From Alphaproteobacteria bacterium US3C007 (GTDB lineage Bacteria; Pseudomonadota; Alphaproteobacteria; Rhodobacterales; Rhodobacteraceae): a stretch of DNA of 64,000 bases. The DNA lies in the NCBI GenBank assembly GCA_034423775.1, contig CP139918.1, positions 186,001 to 250,000 on the forward strand, in the 5' to 3' direction. Positions 7,567 through 16,928 of this stretch are shown here, piece after piece (positions within the stretch are counted from its first letter, which is position 1; each line of letters opens with the position of its first letter). The notes below the pieces were generated by a model that saw only the letters and a list, made by a program, of their open reading frames with translations, had not been told where the DNA came from and searched no databases. The translations under genes and the position numbers were made by a program.

Positions 7567-8032
7567 TCTTTGCTACAAACCACTTACCTATTCCAAACGC
7601 AACAGCTGCGACTTTTGGATTTGCCATACATCAACCAATTTTTTTCAAATCAAGATTTAGATTTTCACTGCGCTATAAAATGTAAATTTCGAAATTTTAT
7701 CTATAAATCGATAACAGGCGGTGTTTGTCTACAATTTCTGTTCACGCGTAACGGTCTTTCAGTTTTGCGGCGATTACTCTTTAAAATTTAAAATTCAGGG
7801 CGTGGCTGTTTAGCTTAATTAAGCCAAATGACCCTACACATGACTTATGACGCGATGCGCAACCAAGCTTAACGCTACATTAACTTAAAAACCGAATGCT
7901 ACAAAACATCAGGAATACATTTTTGCTTTTACTGGACGGTCTAAGAAACCCATGACCGGCACAAAAGCGGTGATTTAAAAAAAATCGCACATCTTTTGCA
8001 AAAGATGGATGCAACTGGAATGGAGCGTAAAA
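7567..8032. other. AT-rich gap upstream of manC
   Basis: About 466 bases without a convincing gene. A perfect 12-bp palindrome GCTTAATTAAGC lies at 7813-7824, about 210 bases before manC; it could bind a regulator, but nothing else supports that. The promoter of manC presumably lies in the last 150 bases. Base composition changes here from the AT-rich island to the average of the rest of the window. Confidence 0.45.
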
Positions 8033-9445
8033 ATGATAACTCCGGTAATCCTCTGCGGCGGATCTGGCAACCGGCTCTGGCCTGTGTCGCGCGCATCCTT
8101 CCCCAAACAGTTCGCCCCACTGGTCGGCTGCGAAACACTTTTTCAAAAATCCGCTCTTCGCAGCCTAGGTGCCGAGTTCACAAATCCCTTAGTGGTCACC
8201 AACTCAAATTTTCGGTTCATTGTGAAGGAACAACTACAGGCTATCAGCATCACTCCTGATGCTATACTGCTCGAACCTGCGCAGCGAAATACAGCCCCCG
8301 CGATTTTAGCCGCAGCAATATATTTAGCACAGCAAGACCCCGAGACAGCAATGCTGGTTCTCCCATCCGATCAGATGCTGCATGAAGTTGAAGATTTAAA
8401 AGTGTCGTTGAAATTGGGCCTTGCTGAAGTGGCACGGGGTCAAATCGTCACCTTTGGGATAACACCTACATATCCCGAGACAGCATATGGATACTTAGAA
8501 ATACCCAAGCCTGTGAAACACGGCCCCATCCAGCCAATGGGTTTCATCGAGAAACCTGATGCCGCGCGCGCTCAAGAGATGGTCAAGTCTGGCTCTTTGC
8601 TGTGGAATGCAGGGATATTCCTTTTCAAAGCCAAAGATATTCTTACCGCTTTTGAAACCCATGCACCGGATCTGGTGAAACAAGTGACTAAAGCGATAAA
8701 GACGAGCAAAGATGATCGTGGGTTTTATCGGCTCAAAGCTGAAGAATGGGCCTCTGTTGAAAATATCTCGATTGATTATGCAATCATGGAAAAGGCACAG
8801 AACCTCTCGGTGGTCCATTTGGCTTGCGGATGGGCAGACCTTGGCAGTTGGGATGCGATCTGGCGCGAAAGCCCAAAAGACAATGAAGGTCTTACCATGT
8901 CAGGCGCAACCACCTCGATTGGCTGCAACAATACCCTCTTACGCTCTGATAGCGAGGGCCTTGAAGTGGTCGGAATTGGGCTGAATAACATCATAGCTGT
9001 TGCGATGACAGATGCTGTTTTGGTGGCTGATATATCGCGCGCGCAAGACGTTCAGAAAGCTGTAGATGCTTTAAAGGCCAAAAACGCGACTCAAGCCAGC
9101 GCCTTTCTTAAAGACCACCGCCCCTGGGGCTGGTTCGAGCGTTTGGTGATTGGGGATTGCTTTCAGGTCAAGCGCATTCACGTAAAGCCCAAAGCCGCGT
9201 TGTCCATGCAATCCCACCTTCATCGTGCAGAGCATTGGATTATTGTCAAAGGCACGGCAGAAGTCAGCGTTGATGAAACGGTTCAACAATTGCACGAAAA
9301 TCATTCGATATTTATTCCGGTTGGGGCCAAACATCGCATCAAGAACTTGACAAAAGATCCAATGGTTTTGATTGAGGTTCAAACAGGACGCTATCTTAGT
9401 GAGGATGATATTATGCGTTACGAAGATATCTATTCTCGAGGGTAA
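8033..9445 (+). CDS. manC: mannose-1-phosphate guanylyltransferase / mannose-6-phosphate isomerase
   Basis: A bifunctional type II enzyme of 470 aa, the usual length. It makes GDP-mannose from mannose-1-phosphate and GTP, and its second domain interconverts fructose-6-P and mannose-6-P for surface polysaccharide. The nucleotidyltransferase signature is at the N-terminus (LCGGSGNRLWPVSR, then PKQF). FIEKPD lies near residue 180, and the C-terminal cupin isomerase domain shows SHLHRAEHWIIVKGTAEV. Start: an upstream ATG at 8009 would add 8 residues, but the ATG at 8033 has a GGAG 7-8 bases ahead and gives the family N-terminus MITPVILCGG. It stands alone, and no other polysaccharide gene follows it. 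Confidence 0.95.
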   Translation: MITPVILCGGSGNRLWPVSRASFPKQFAPLVGCETLFQKSALRSLGAEFTNPLVVTNSNFRFIVKEQLQAISITPDAILLEPAQRNTAPAILAAAIYLAQQDPETAMLVLPSDQMLHEVEDLKVSLKLGLAEVARGQIVTFGITPTYPETAYGYLEIPKPVKHGPIQPMGFIEKPDAARAQEMVKSGSLLWNAGIFLFKAKDILTAFETHAPDLVKQVTKAIKTSKDDRGFYRLKAEEWASVENISIDYAIMEKAQNLSVVHLACGWADLGSWDAIWRESPKDNEGLTMSGATTSIGCNNTLLRSDSEGLEVVGIGLNNIIAVAMTDAVLVADISRAQDVQKAVDALKAKNATQASAFLKDHRPWGWFERLVIGDCFQVKRIHVKPKAALSMQSHLHRAEHWIIVKGTAEVSVDETVQQLHENHSIFIPVGAKHRIKNLTKDPMVLIEVQTGRYLSEDDIMRYEDIYSRG

Positions 9446-9760
9446 GAACCCGGCAGCGATTGCGCGTCTCAAGCAGATGAGCGCGGGTATTCTGCCTCAA
9501 TCTGAAAACGGCCCGAGCTCATTATGGAGTGTTATATTTAAAGTCGAGCATCTTTGGGCAGGTATCAATCTGCGCTCCTAGGCTCGTTTTCGCCAATTAG
9601 CTCCGCAAAGGAAAACCGAGTGTAACGTGATATTGGCGGTCATCCTCTGGGTTTCATCAGCTTTTTGCGACGCATAGATTATCTTTAGGGTTGAATGTCT
9701 GAAACATTCCGCGCTTTTCTGACCCTAACAATATAACCAAATAGCAGCAGGAGCCATAAA
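9446..9760. other. intergenic stretch between manC and the SDR gene
   Basis: 315 bases with no gene I trust. A short frame overlapping the end of manC in another phase (to 9581) has protein-like composition but no start of its own. The only clear structure is the inverted repeat listed at 9693-9709. Confidence 0.45.
9693..9709. promoter_or_regulatory. inverted repeat, possible operator upstream of the SDR gene
   Basis: GAATGT-CTGAA-ACATTC, a perfect 6-bp inverted repeat with a 5-bp centre, 52 bases before the start codon at 9761. The size and symmetry fit a dimeric repressor site. No regulator is assigned; the role is inferred from position. Confidence 0.3.
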
Positions 9761-10579
9761 ATGAATAGAATAGAAAATAAGGTGGCCATCGTCACCGGTG
9801 GAACGCAAGGCCTGGGTGCGGCAATCGCTTGGCAATTTGCCCAAGCTGGTGCCAAGGCTATTCTGACCTGCGGACGACATGCTGAAAATGGCAGTCATGT
9901 GGCCACAAAGATCACCCAAAGCACGGGCGTTCCAGTGGTGTTTGTTGAGGCTGACCTTGAAAGCGTGGCAGATTGCCGAAATGTTGTATCCCAGGCCGAT
10001 ACGCGTTTTGGACAGGTCGATATCTTGGTCAATGCTGCCGGCCTTACGGATCGCGGAAATTTACTGGATACCAGCGAAGATCTTTTCAATCGTATGTTCG
10101 CGGTCAATACCCGCGCGCCTTTTTTTCTGATGCAAGAAAGCGCAAAAGTGATGATCCGCGAGAACATAAAAGGCTCAATTGTAAATATTGGTTCGGCCTC
10201 AGCGATGGCAGGTCAGCCTTTTATTGCGCCCTATTGCGCCTCCAAAGGCGCATTGGCAACCTTAACGCGCAATTCTGGATATGCTTTGATGCGCAATAAT
10301 ATCCGGGTCAATCAGCTAAATATTGGCTGGATGGCTTCGGATGGAGAAGATCGTATCCAACGCGAATATCACGGGGCTGAACATAACTGGCTTGACGCCG
10401 CTGCAGCTGAAATGCCCTTTGGCAGGCTGTTAGATCCAAAAGAAGTGGCCAAAGCCGTTACATTTCTAGCCTCAGATGATAGCGGCATGATGACCGGATC
10501 GGTGATCCATTTCGATCAATCGGTTTGGGGGGGATATTCGTTTGCGCCGCCAACGCCTGACGATGCTTTGGCCCTTTAG
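9761..10579 (+). CDS. short-chain dehydrogenase/reductase
   Basis: A 272-aa NAD(P)-dependent oxidoreductase of the classical SDR type. The cofactor motif TGGTQGLG is at residues 12-19, NAAG at 91-94, and the catalytic Ser145, Tyr158 and Lys162 are in GSASAMAG and YCASKGA. The C-terminal part is longer than average (GGYSFAPPTPDD), and MTGSVIHFDQSVWGG replaces the usual MTGxxxxVDGG. AGGAG ribosome site before the ATG. It reads towards the MetE-like gene of the large catabolic cluster and ends 268 bp from it, so it may serve the same pathway in a separate transcript. The substrate cannot be told from the sequence. Confidence 0.9.
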   Translation: MNRIENKVAIVTGGTQGLGAAIAWQFAQAGAKAILTCGRHAENGSHVATKITQSTGVPVVFVEADLESVADCRNVVSQADTRFGQVDILVNAAGLTDRGNLLDTSEDLFNRMFAVNTRAPFFLMQESAKVMIRENIKGSIVNIGSASAMAGQPFIAPYCASKGALATLTRNSGYALMRNNIRVNQLNIGWMASDGEDRIQREYHGAEHNWLDAAAAEMPFGRLLDPKEVAKAVTFLASDDSGMMTGSVIHFDQSVWGGYSFAPPTPDDALAL

Positions 10580-10847
10580 CACAAAGCGACGCAGAGGCAG
10601 CTTGTAGGTTTTGAATGACCCGCCTAGCCCCCCTACCCTCTTATAAACATAAATCTCATAGCTGCCTAAAAAACCTCTGGCGGCCTACCCAAGGTGCTCA
10701 GAGTCCCACTGAAAGTGTGAATTGCGCACAGGGCGGTGATAACCCAGTCGAGGGTATACCGAAGCCGTATCGGAAGGGAAACCGCCCACATATAAGCTAA
10801 CCCGCATGCGGCTCAGCCATGTGGACCAGCGCCGTGGCTGCTTGGGC

Positions 10848-11984
10848 TTATCCCCCTTCGGCTTTTGACGCCAGCTGCGCCCCCTCAGACAACGCCGTAA
10901 GTTTTGCATAGGCAATTTCAGGATCGATCGTGCCAAAACCGGCAAAGGTTCCAAAGCCGCAATCACTGCTGGCGACCACCCTGTCTTGCCCAACAATCCC
11001 CGAAAACCGCCGCAGCCGCTCTGCCACCAATTCGGGATGTTCTACAAAATTGGTTGTGGTATCCACAACGCCTGGCACCAAGATTTTATCGTTTGGGATA
11101 TCATTTTTACGATCTGCAAAAACTTGCCATTCATGCCCATGGCGCGGATTCGAGGTTTCAAACAAGACATAGCGCGATTTGGTCGCCATAAGCGTATCAA
11201 ACATTTTTGACATTGGGATGTCGCAGACATGCGGGCCTTCGTAATTTCCCCAACAAATATGAACCCGCACTTTCTCTTGGGGTACATTTTGCAACGCATA
11301 ATTCAATGCCTCAACATGCGATTGCGCTATTTTAATGAAGGCCTCATCGCTGAGATCATGAAACAACATATGCCGTGATAACGCCAGATCCGGGCAATCC
11401 AATTGCAAATCAAGACCAGAGGCCACAATCGTTTCATATTCCTGCTTCATCGCCTCGGCTAAAGCTTCCAGATATTTTTCACGGCTCGCGTAATATTCAT
11501 TTTGCAAAAACAACGATATCACCCCGGGCGAGGCGGCATTCATAAATCCGCGCTCCACCCCCGTGGCGGCCATCGCGCCTTTTAAATTGGCAATATCCTT
11601 TTCCAACTCGCCTTGGCCTTTGGATTTCACATCCCCCACGCACATAGGGCGCGCGTATTGCGGTGTGCCACCATCATCGGCTAGGCGCTTTAAAAAGCTT
11701 GGAAACCGCTTTAAATCCGCAGGCGCATTGCGCGGGCCATCGCCATCAAAGCCAGTATATCGATCTTTGACATAGGTCGCATAAGAAATTTTTGACGTCT
11801 CCCCATCCGATACGATGTTTATGCCGCCATCCACTTGCTTTTGAACCGTATCAAGAACCGCCTCCTGCATGGTGCGGTCGAATGCCACCTGATCATAGGA
11901 TTGTTTATGTTCACGGGCAAAAATAAAATCCACGACAGCTTGGCTGCGCGGCAAAGACCCGACATGCGTTGTTGCAATCTTCAT
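10848..11984 (-). CDS. short MetE-like zinc methyltransferase (cobalamin-independent methionine synthase family)
   Basis: 378 aa, matching only the C-terminal catalytic barrel of MetE, which itself is about 750 aa. Candidate zinc ligands are His242 and Cys244 (HICWGN), Cys342 (SSDCGFG) and perhaps Glu276. The N-terminus TTHVGSLPRS is typical of the stand-alone family that also includes epoxyalkane:coenzyme M transferase-like proteins. These enzymes activate a thiolate on zinc and move an alkyl group between carbon/nitrogen/oxygen and sulfur. The start ATG directly abuts the TAA of the upstream bicupin gene, so translation is probably coupled. It is the last gene of the cluster. Whether it makes methionine or handles the cluster's own substrate is open; the context favours the latter. 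Confidence 0.85.
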   Translation of the reverse strand: MKIATTHVGSLPRSQAVVDFIFAREHKQSYDQVAFDRTMQEAVLDTVQKQVDGGINIVSDGETSKISYATYVKDRYTGFDGDGPRNAPADLKRFPSFLKRLADDGGTPQYARPMCVGDVKSKGQGELEKDIANLKGAMAATGVERGFMNAASPGVISLFLQNEYYASREKYLEALAEAMKQEYETIVASGLDLQLDCPDLALSRHMLFHDLSDEAFIKIAQSHVEALNYALQNVPQEKVRVHICWGNYEGPHVCDIPMSKMFDTLMATKSRYVLFETSNPRHGHEWQVFADRKNDIPNDKILVPGVVDTTTNFVEHPELVAERLRRFSGIVGQDRVVASSDCGFGTFAGFGTIDPEIAYAKLTALSEGAQLASKAEGG

Positions 11985-12956
11985 TTAATTTCCTTTCCAA
12001 GTGGGCCCGGCAGGGTCCGCGGTTTTCCGGATTCGAAAGGCCGCGCAAGCGCCGCTCATCGCTGGCGCCAAGCGATGCGGCATGTTTTCAGGAACCGAAG
12101 CTGTATCGCCTGGATTAAGCGCCGTGCTGCCACCCTCATAATCCAAACGCCAATGCCCGCGCACGGGCATAATGACATCCGCTTGATCACAAGTCTCAAA
12201 ATCATCAAAGCCGGTGCACTGCGTGATAAACTCAACTTCAAACCCTGGTCGATCTGGAAGCATCGCGCCTTCGCCGATGATTTTTGCCGGCGCAGGATCC
12301 GCGAAAGCGACCATATCCCAATAACGTGCAACGTGGTTTGGCACCAAATCCTGCGCTGACAGTTCAGGAAATGCAGCGAGCTCTTGCGGCGTTAAAACAG
12401 GCATCGGCATGTCCCCTGCGGGAAGGCTTTGCCCCTGAGCAGTATCATAAAGCTTACCCTTTTGAGATAAAACAAGCCCATGGTCTTTGGCATCCTCAAT
12501 CACTTGCGGCGCCCAAATCACACCCCCGCCAGCATCATCGCCGCCCAACACTGCCATGATCATTCCATAATCGGTTCCGATATTTTCAAACCCTCTGAAA
12601 ATACCTGTCGGCAGGTTGATGATATCTCCTGCCTCAAGAACCACCTCACCCGCGGTGCCCCAACGCCCCCAAAAAAACCTCCACCGGCCCGAAAGTACGA
12701 AAAACACTTCGGCTGTGCGGTGCGAATGCAGTGAGTTTCGGCATTTGGGCGGCTGCCCGGCAGCGCCAATATTAAAACCGTGCGGAATATTGATATGAAC
12801 ATGTTGATCCGCACTTTCCGAGACCCCCCCACCGATAATGGTGAAGTTTTCCTTTTGATCCGAACCTGGGGTATGGGCATCGATAAAGGCCGTTTTACAT
12901 GGGATCAAATCCCCATATCTTACGATCCTTTTTTCCATCTCTTGCGGCGTCATCAT
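11985..12956 (-). CDS. two-domain cupin (bicupin) protein
   Basis: 323 aa with two cupin barrels. The first has SLHSHRTAEVFFVLSGRWRF near residue 75 and then EAGDIINLPTGIFRGFEN. The second is degenerate and near the C-terminus (RGHWRLDYEGGSTALNPGDT, SVPENMPHRL). The His, His and Glu of the first barrel would bind metal. Bicupins include dioxygenases, isomerases and binding proteins, so the activity is not defined. Start: ATG at 12956, six bases after AAGGA; an in-frame ATG at 12974 would add 6 residues. It is adjacent to the MetE-like gene and shares its orientation with the whole cluster. Confidence 0.85.
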   Translation of the reverse strand: MMTPQEMEKRIVRYGDLIPCKTAFIDAHTPGSDQKENFTIIGGGVSESADQHVHINIPHGFNIGAAGQPPKCRNSLHSHRTAEVFFVLSGRWRFFWGRWGTAGEVVLEAGDIINLPTGIFRGFENIGTDYGMIMAVLGGDDAGGGVIWAPQVIEDAKDHGLVLSQKGKLYDTAQGQSLPAGDMPMPVLTPQELAAFPELSAQDLVPNHVARYWDMVAFADPAPAKIIGEGAMLPDRPGFEVEFITQCTGFDDFETCDQADVIMPVRGHWRLDYEGGSTALNPGDTASVPENMPHRLAPAMSGACAAFRIRKTADPAGPTWKGN

Positions 12957-13103
12957 TATTGATCCTTGATCCATTAAATTAACGGGGCTGTAGCAGAAGC
13001 GCGCTCATATGCAGGCTAAACCTGGCTAGAACGGCGTGCTGCAGGGTGTAAAAAGCTTTTGACTTTGCTTCAAAGAGGCGCTTGCCATCTGGGTTTTCCA
13101 TTC

Positions 13104-14078
13104 TCATCCGGCCCCGGTGGCGATGAAAATTTGTTTCCAGATAGAAACCGGATCAAACAATGTGAATTCGCGGCGCAGCCCGTAAGGCCCAAATTCGGCA
13201 TGGGTAAAGCCCATTACATGGATCTGAGCGCCCGTTGGCTGGCCAAACATCCCCCACCCATCATGCGTGCCATTCAAGCTCCAGCGCACCGCCGCACGCG
13301 GAGACAGCATCGGATCCTCACGGCCTATCTGATGGTCAACCGAAAATTCAGCACTCGGAAAAGACGCCCGCAGACCCATCCAAAGCTTTTCAGTATCGGC
13401 CCAAGAATGCACCGTGGTTGAGCCTGGATGTTCCGTTTGAACCGCTCGGTCATATTCAGCGCGGATCACCGAAAAATCTTTTTCCATCATCCGACGCAAA
13501 ATATCCGATAGCCGCGCGCCCCATTCGTTTTCATTGCCTCGGCTTTTATAAGGCCCTTGAACATCGACCGCCGGAGAGAACGGTGTAACGCAGCGTTCTG
13601 CCCCCCCTTCTCGTACGATCAGATCACGCGCAAATTCTTTCGGATCAAAACCCAATTGCAACACCAAACCTGCTGTATCTCGGATCAGCCATTCATCATT
13701 GATTTGATTGTTGATCGCCGCACAATCTGCGATGGCGCGAATGACAAAGCGCTTACCGGTAGGGGGGCCAAAATAACCGCCCCCAGTGTGCGTGCCCATA
13801 GTCAGCAAACGATGCGAAGATAAAAACCCGTCTTGTTCATTGCCCGACCAGATTACATCCTCGCCGGTTAATTCACGATCGGGAAATTCGGCCAAGGTCG
13901 ATAAAGTTCCGTTGATCGTGCGCTGATTACCAATCGAAACACCTTCGGGGAAACGCATCGGAATATTCTCAGCATAGTAATGATTGAGCGTGGCCAAGCC
14001 GCGGCCTTCCCAAATTTCTTTGGTAATCCCCAAAATATAATCTGGAAGATCGCCCCATTGTTCGGAAAATCCTTTCAT
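13104..14078 (-). CDS. SnoaL/NTF2-like protein, two domains (cluster paralogue 1)
   Basis: 324 aa composed of two alpha+beta NTF2-like cones of roughly 150 residues each. The N-terminal half has EGRGLATLNHYYAENIPMRF, GYFGPPTGKRFVIRAIADCA and INDEWLIRDTAGLVLQLG; the C-terminal half has GMFGQPTGAQIHVMGFTHAE. The pattern PTG followed by a strand, then an acidic xxDEWLIRD/ENWxxxD stretch, is the SnoaL hallmark. Members are polyketide cyclases, ketosteroid isomerases, dehydratases or non-catalytic. It overlaps the LacI gene by ATGA (14075-14078), so it is translated with it. It is the most divergent of the four paralogues in this cluster. Confidence 0.82.
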   Translation of the reverse strand: MKGFSEQWGDLPDYILGITKEIWEGRGLATLNHYYAENIPMRFPEGVSIGNQRTINGTLSTLAEFPDRELTGEDVIWSGNEQDGFLSSHRLLTMGTHTGGGYFGPPTGKRFVIRAIADCAAINNQINDEWLIRDTAGLVLQLGFDPKEFARDLIVREGGAERCVTPFSPAVDVQGPYKSRGNENEWGARLSDILRRMMEKDFSVIRAEYDRAVQTEHPGSTTVHSWADTEKLWMGLRASFPSAEFSVDHQIGREDPMLSPRAAVRWSLNGTHDGWGMFGQPTGAQIHVMGFTHAEFGPYGLRREFTLFDPVSIWKQIFIATGAG

Positions 14079-15091
14079 GTTTCACTCCTTCGCACTCTGC
14101 GCACCGAGCGGCGCAAAACCAAGGGGCCATCGATTTCAACGCGGCGGGGCGCCTCGGTTTTATTTTCTATTTGCGCCATCAAAATTGCGACGGTTTCGGC
14201 CACCATCCGGTTCGCCGGTTGGCGCACTGTGCTGAGATTATAGGCGGGCCAGGCAGCAGCCGGCACATCGTCATAGCCGATCACGGAAACATCATCAGGA
14301 ATGGTTAACCCAAGCTCAAACCGCAATGTATCCATAACCGCCAGCGCCATATGGTCATTCGCCACAAATACCGCATCCGGTGGGCTGTGGGCAAACATCC
14401 GCCGCGCAGCCTCTGTGGCGCCGTTCATGGTGAAATTGCCGATCTCTCTTGCGTGTAAAGCCACACCGGCAGCGTTCAAACCTGCGCGAAACCCTGCCTC
14501 GCGATCCCGCTGCGTCGAAGCGCCTTCCCAGCCGGCGATATAGCCAATCCGCTGATGCCCTGTGGCCAGCAGGTGCTGCGCAATTTTTTGCCCGCCTGCG
14601 TGATTGTCAGAGGTCACCGCAGACATGCCTGTATCATCTTGGCTTCGGTTAAACAGAACCATGGGAACCCCGGCGGCTCGACAACGATTTGCCAAAGTCG
14701 ATGACATCGCCACCGATGCTGTCACGATACCATCCACTTGATAATCCAAAATTTCTTCGATCACATGTTCGATGCTGGCATTGTCTTTGCCCGCCATAAA
14801 GATCAAAACATGATAGCCTTTTTCTTGCAGAGCATTTGAAAGCTTTTCCAAGGCTTCGGGATAAAATTGGTTCTCAAGATAGGCCACAACCAGCCCGATA
14901 ATCCGGCTTTTTCCCGACACCATCGCGCGCGCGATGAAATTTGGACGATAGCCCATTTCATCCGCAATACGGCGCACTTTTTCGACGGTTTTGGCCGAAG
15001 CCGAGGCACCCGGCGTGAATACCCGGCTCACCGCAGATTGGCTTACCCCCGCCCGCTTTGCCACTTCGCTTGATGTGATCCGTCCGCTCAT
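14075..15091 (-). CDS. LacI-family transcriptional regulator
   Basis: 338 aa. The N-terminal DNA-binding domain is typical (TSSEVAKRAGVSQSAVSRVF, hinge helix near residue 55 with NFIARAMVSGKS), followed by the periplasmic-binding-protein-like ligand domain (RIIGLVVAYLEN, IGYIAGWEGASTQRDREAGF, PDAVFVANDHMALAVMD). It overlaps genes on both sides (15088-15091 and 14075-14078), so it is produced together with the pathway it most likely controls. The ligand is probably the imported compound or an early intermediate. A LacI-like palindrome at 23261-23281 in the divergent promoter region is the best candidate operator. Confidence 0.93.
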   Translation of the reverse strand: MSGRITSSEVAKRAGVSQSAVSRVFTPGASASAKTVEKVRRIADEMGYRPNFIARAMVSGKSRIIGLVVAYLENQFYPEALEKLSNALQEKGYHVLIFMAGKDNASIEHVIEEILDYQVDGIVTASVAMSSTLANRCRAAGVPMVLFNRSQDDTGMSAVTSDNHAGGQKIAQHLLATGHQRIGYIAGWEGASTQRDREAGFRAGLNAAGVALHAREIGNFTMNGATEAARRMFAHSPPDAVFVANDHMALAVMDTLRFELGLTIPDDVSVIGYDDVPAAAWPAYNLSTVRQPANRMVAETVAILMAQIENKTEAPRRVEIDGPLVLRRSVRRVRRSET

Positions 15092-15852
15092 TCGGCCGTC
15101 CAGCCTCCATCCACCAAAAGGGATGCGCCTGTCATCAACGCAGAGGCATCAGAGGCCAGAAATACAACTGGCCCCATAATATCTTCTACCGTTCCCACGC
15201 GGCCCAATTTGATCTTGCTTTCCACCCATGCGCGTTTCTCAGCATCCTCAAACGTGGCCTGCGTCAAATCGGTTAAAACAAAGGTCGGGCAGATCGAGTT
15301 AACGCGGATCCCCGCATGCCCCCACTCAATCGCCATCGCTTTGGTAAACCCTTCAACCGCATGCTTAGACGCACAGTAAACGGCGCGATCAAGACCTCCA
15401 ACATGCGCCATCTGGCTTGAGATATTGATCAAGCTGCCGGGCTTTTGCGCGCCAAGCAGCCCCTTTGCCACTGCTTGAGTCAAAAAGTAAGCGCCGCGAA
15501 TATTCACCTCGGCTACGGCGTCGTAATCGACCACGGTTGTATCACTGGCCTTGCCATGGCGCGCCAAGCCGGCCGAGTTGACCAAAATATCGAACGGGCC
15601 CGCCGCAGCCACGGCCACAGATGTGGCTTCAATATCCGCAACATCCAATTGCATTATCTCTGCATGGCGTCCTGCGGCCTGCAAACGCGCAGCAAGGGCT
15701 TGCAATCGTTCGGTGCGGCGCGCGGCCAAAGTCACAACGGCCCCATGCTCAGCCAAAGCCACAGCGCAAGCCAGACCAATGCCCGAGGAGGCCCCAGCGA
15801 CCAATGCGCGTTTGCCAGTTAAATCGAAAGACGGCATCGTGGGTAAAGTCAT
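15088..15852 (-). CDS. short-chain dehydrogenase/reductase of the catabolic cluster
   Basis: 254 aa, classical SDR: cofactor motif AGASSGIG at residues 19-26, NSAG at 92-95, catalytic Ser145 or Ser146 (NISSQMAH), Tyr159 and Lys163 (YCASKHA), and the C-terminal MTGASLLVDGGWTAE. It resembles the gluconate-5-dehydrogenase/FabG-like branch, which acts on secondary alcohols. It overlaps the LacI gene downstream and the SnoaL gene upstream by four bases each. With the HpsN-like dehydrogenase two genes away, it could perform one of two successive alcohol oxidations; the order is not known. Confidence 0.92.
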   Translation of the reverse strand: MTLPTMPSFDLTGKRALVAGASSGIGLACAVALAEHGAVVTLAARRTERLQALAARLQAAGRHAEIMQLDVADIEATSVAVAAAGPFDILVNSAGLARHGKASDTTVVDYDAVAEVNIRGAYFLTQAVAKGLLGAQKPGSLINISSQMAHVGGLDRAVYCASKHAVEGFTKAMAIEWGHAGIRVNSICPTFVLTDLTQATFEDAEKRAWVESKIKLGRVGTVEDIMGPVVFLASDASALMTGASLLVDGGWTAE

Positions 15853-16928
15853 GACAGCCCCTGATCTAATGAAATCGCCGACATAGAACGGGCTTTGTTG
15901 AATTCACGCAAGCGCGCAAACACATCCACCCCCAATTGCGCATAAGTATATGGCACATCAATTTGAACCCAATTTTCACGGATTTTTCCGTTTTCCAAGC
16001 GCCAAAAATCAATGCTCCGCAGGGTAATTTCGCGGCCCGCTGGAGCGATCCCCATCCAGCCATCACCCGTTAATTTCATCCGCATATTGGGCCAGCCAGT
16101 TTCGCAGACATAGGCCCCTTCTGCGATATAATGGGAATGTAAATCATACATCTCTTCTGCAGCTAAGCGATCTCCAGCTGGATCAACTTTGCGATCCGGC
16201 ATTCCGCGCAAAAAAGGGATCTGATGCCAATGGCGAAACCCAGATATACCCCGGCCCGTGCCAATCCCCGCCGGACCGTACCAATTGAACCGAGGATGCC
16301 AAAAGCGATCCAACTGCATCACTTTTGGATCCGGATTATCAGGATATCGACACAAAGCCGTTTCCATATCTTTGATATGCTCAAGACTGGCCCGCCCGTC
16401 GCCAGACGCGCTCAGCCCATCACCACTAAGCGGCCCGGGCGTGCATAAGAATGCACCCAATTGCGGCGCCATTGGCCAGGCTTTGGCCTGCATCATCAAT
16501 TCAGGTAAATCCCAAATCACCTGCATTTCAACAACCCGGCCATCTTCCACCCGAAAAAACTCGTGATAGCGCATATGCGCCAAATGCCCAGTTGGCGGAA
16601 TATCCATAAACGGCGCCAAGAATGTGCCCATATAATTGCCCATCGTGCCAATCCAATCCTGGCCCTCAGGCGTGGTGCCGGCCAACAAGATTAAATCGCG
16701 CCGCTCAAGATCGGGCAAGGCTGTTATCAAAGGCTGATAGATCGTATCATAAATTTTATCAGCGCCGTTAAGATCGCCAAAAGGGTGACACATATGAAGC
16801 GTGATATCAGGGGCGCATAAATTGGTTAATGCATGGCGGATATGCGCCGCATCTTTAAAATCTGCCATCGCTCTGCGCAAAGGCAACAAAACCGCTTTTA
16901 ATTTTTCAGATGGCGCTGCAATGCTCAT
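15849..16928 (-). CDS. SnoaL/NTF2-like protein, two domains (cluster paralogue 2)
   Basis: 359 aa with two NTF2-like domains. Domain 1 (about residues 15-170) contains [31 protein letters not shown] and [20 protein letters not shown]; domain 2 (about 200-345) contains [20 protein letters not shown] and [20 protein letters not shown], then [20 protein letters not shown]. The same strings recur in the divergent paralogue at 23303. Start: the ATG at 16928 overlaps the upstream dehydrogenase stop (ATGA, 16925-16928); a longer reading to 17024 lies inside that gene and lacks a ribosome site. Probably a cyclase, isomerase, dehydratase or binding subunit; no activity is assigned. Confidence 0.82.
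   Translation of the reverse strand: MSIAAPSEKLKAVLLPLRRAMADFKDAAHIRHALTNLCAPDITLHMCHPFGDLNGADKIYDTIYQPLITALPDLERRDLILLAGTTPEGQDWIGTMGNYMGTFLAPFMDIPPTGHLAHMRYHEFFRVEDGRVVEMQVIWDLPELMMQAKAWPMAPQLGAFLCTPGPLSGDGLSASGDGRASLEHIKDMETALCRYPDNPDPKVMQLDRFWHPRFNWYGPAGIGTGRGISGFRHWHQIPFLRGMPDRKVDPAGDRLAAEEMYDLHSHYIAEGAYVCETGWPNMRMKLTGDGWMGIAPAGREITLRSIDFWRLENGKIRENWVQIDVPYTYAQLGVDVFARLREFNKARSMSAISLDQGLS

Noticed and set aside
7486..7791. A 101-codon frame upstream of manC.
   Set aside because: Rich in Phe and Leu from AT-rich DNA, begins inside the HAD gene on the opposite strand, no ribosome site.
9372..9581. A 69-codon plus-strand frame across the end of manC.
   Set aside because: It overlaps manC in another phase, lacks a ribosome site and matches no family; only the last 45 codons lie outside manC.
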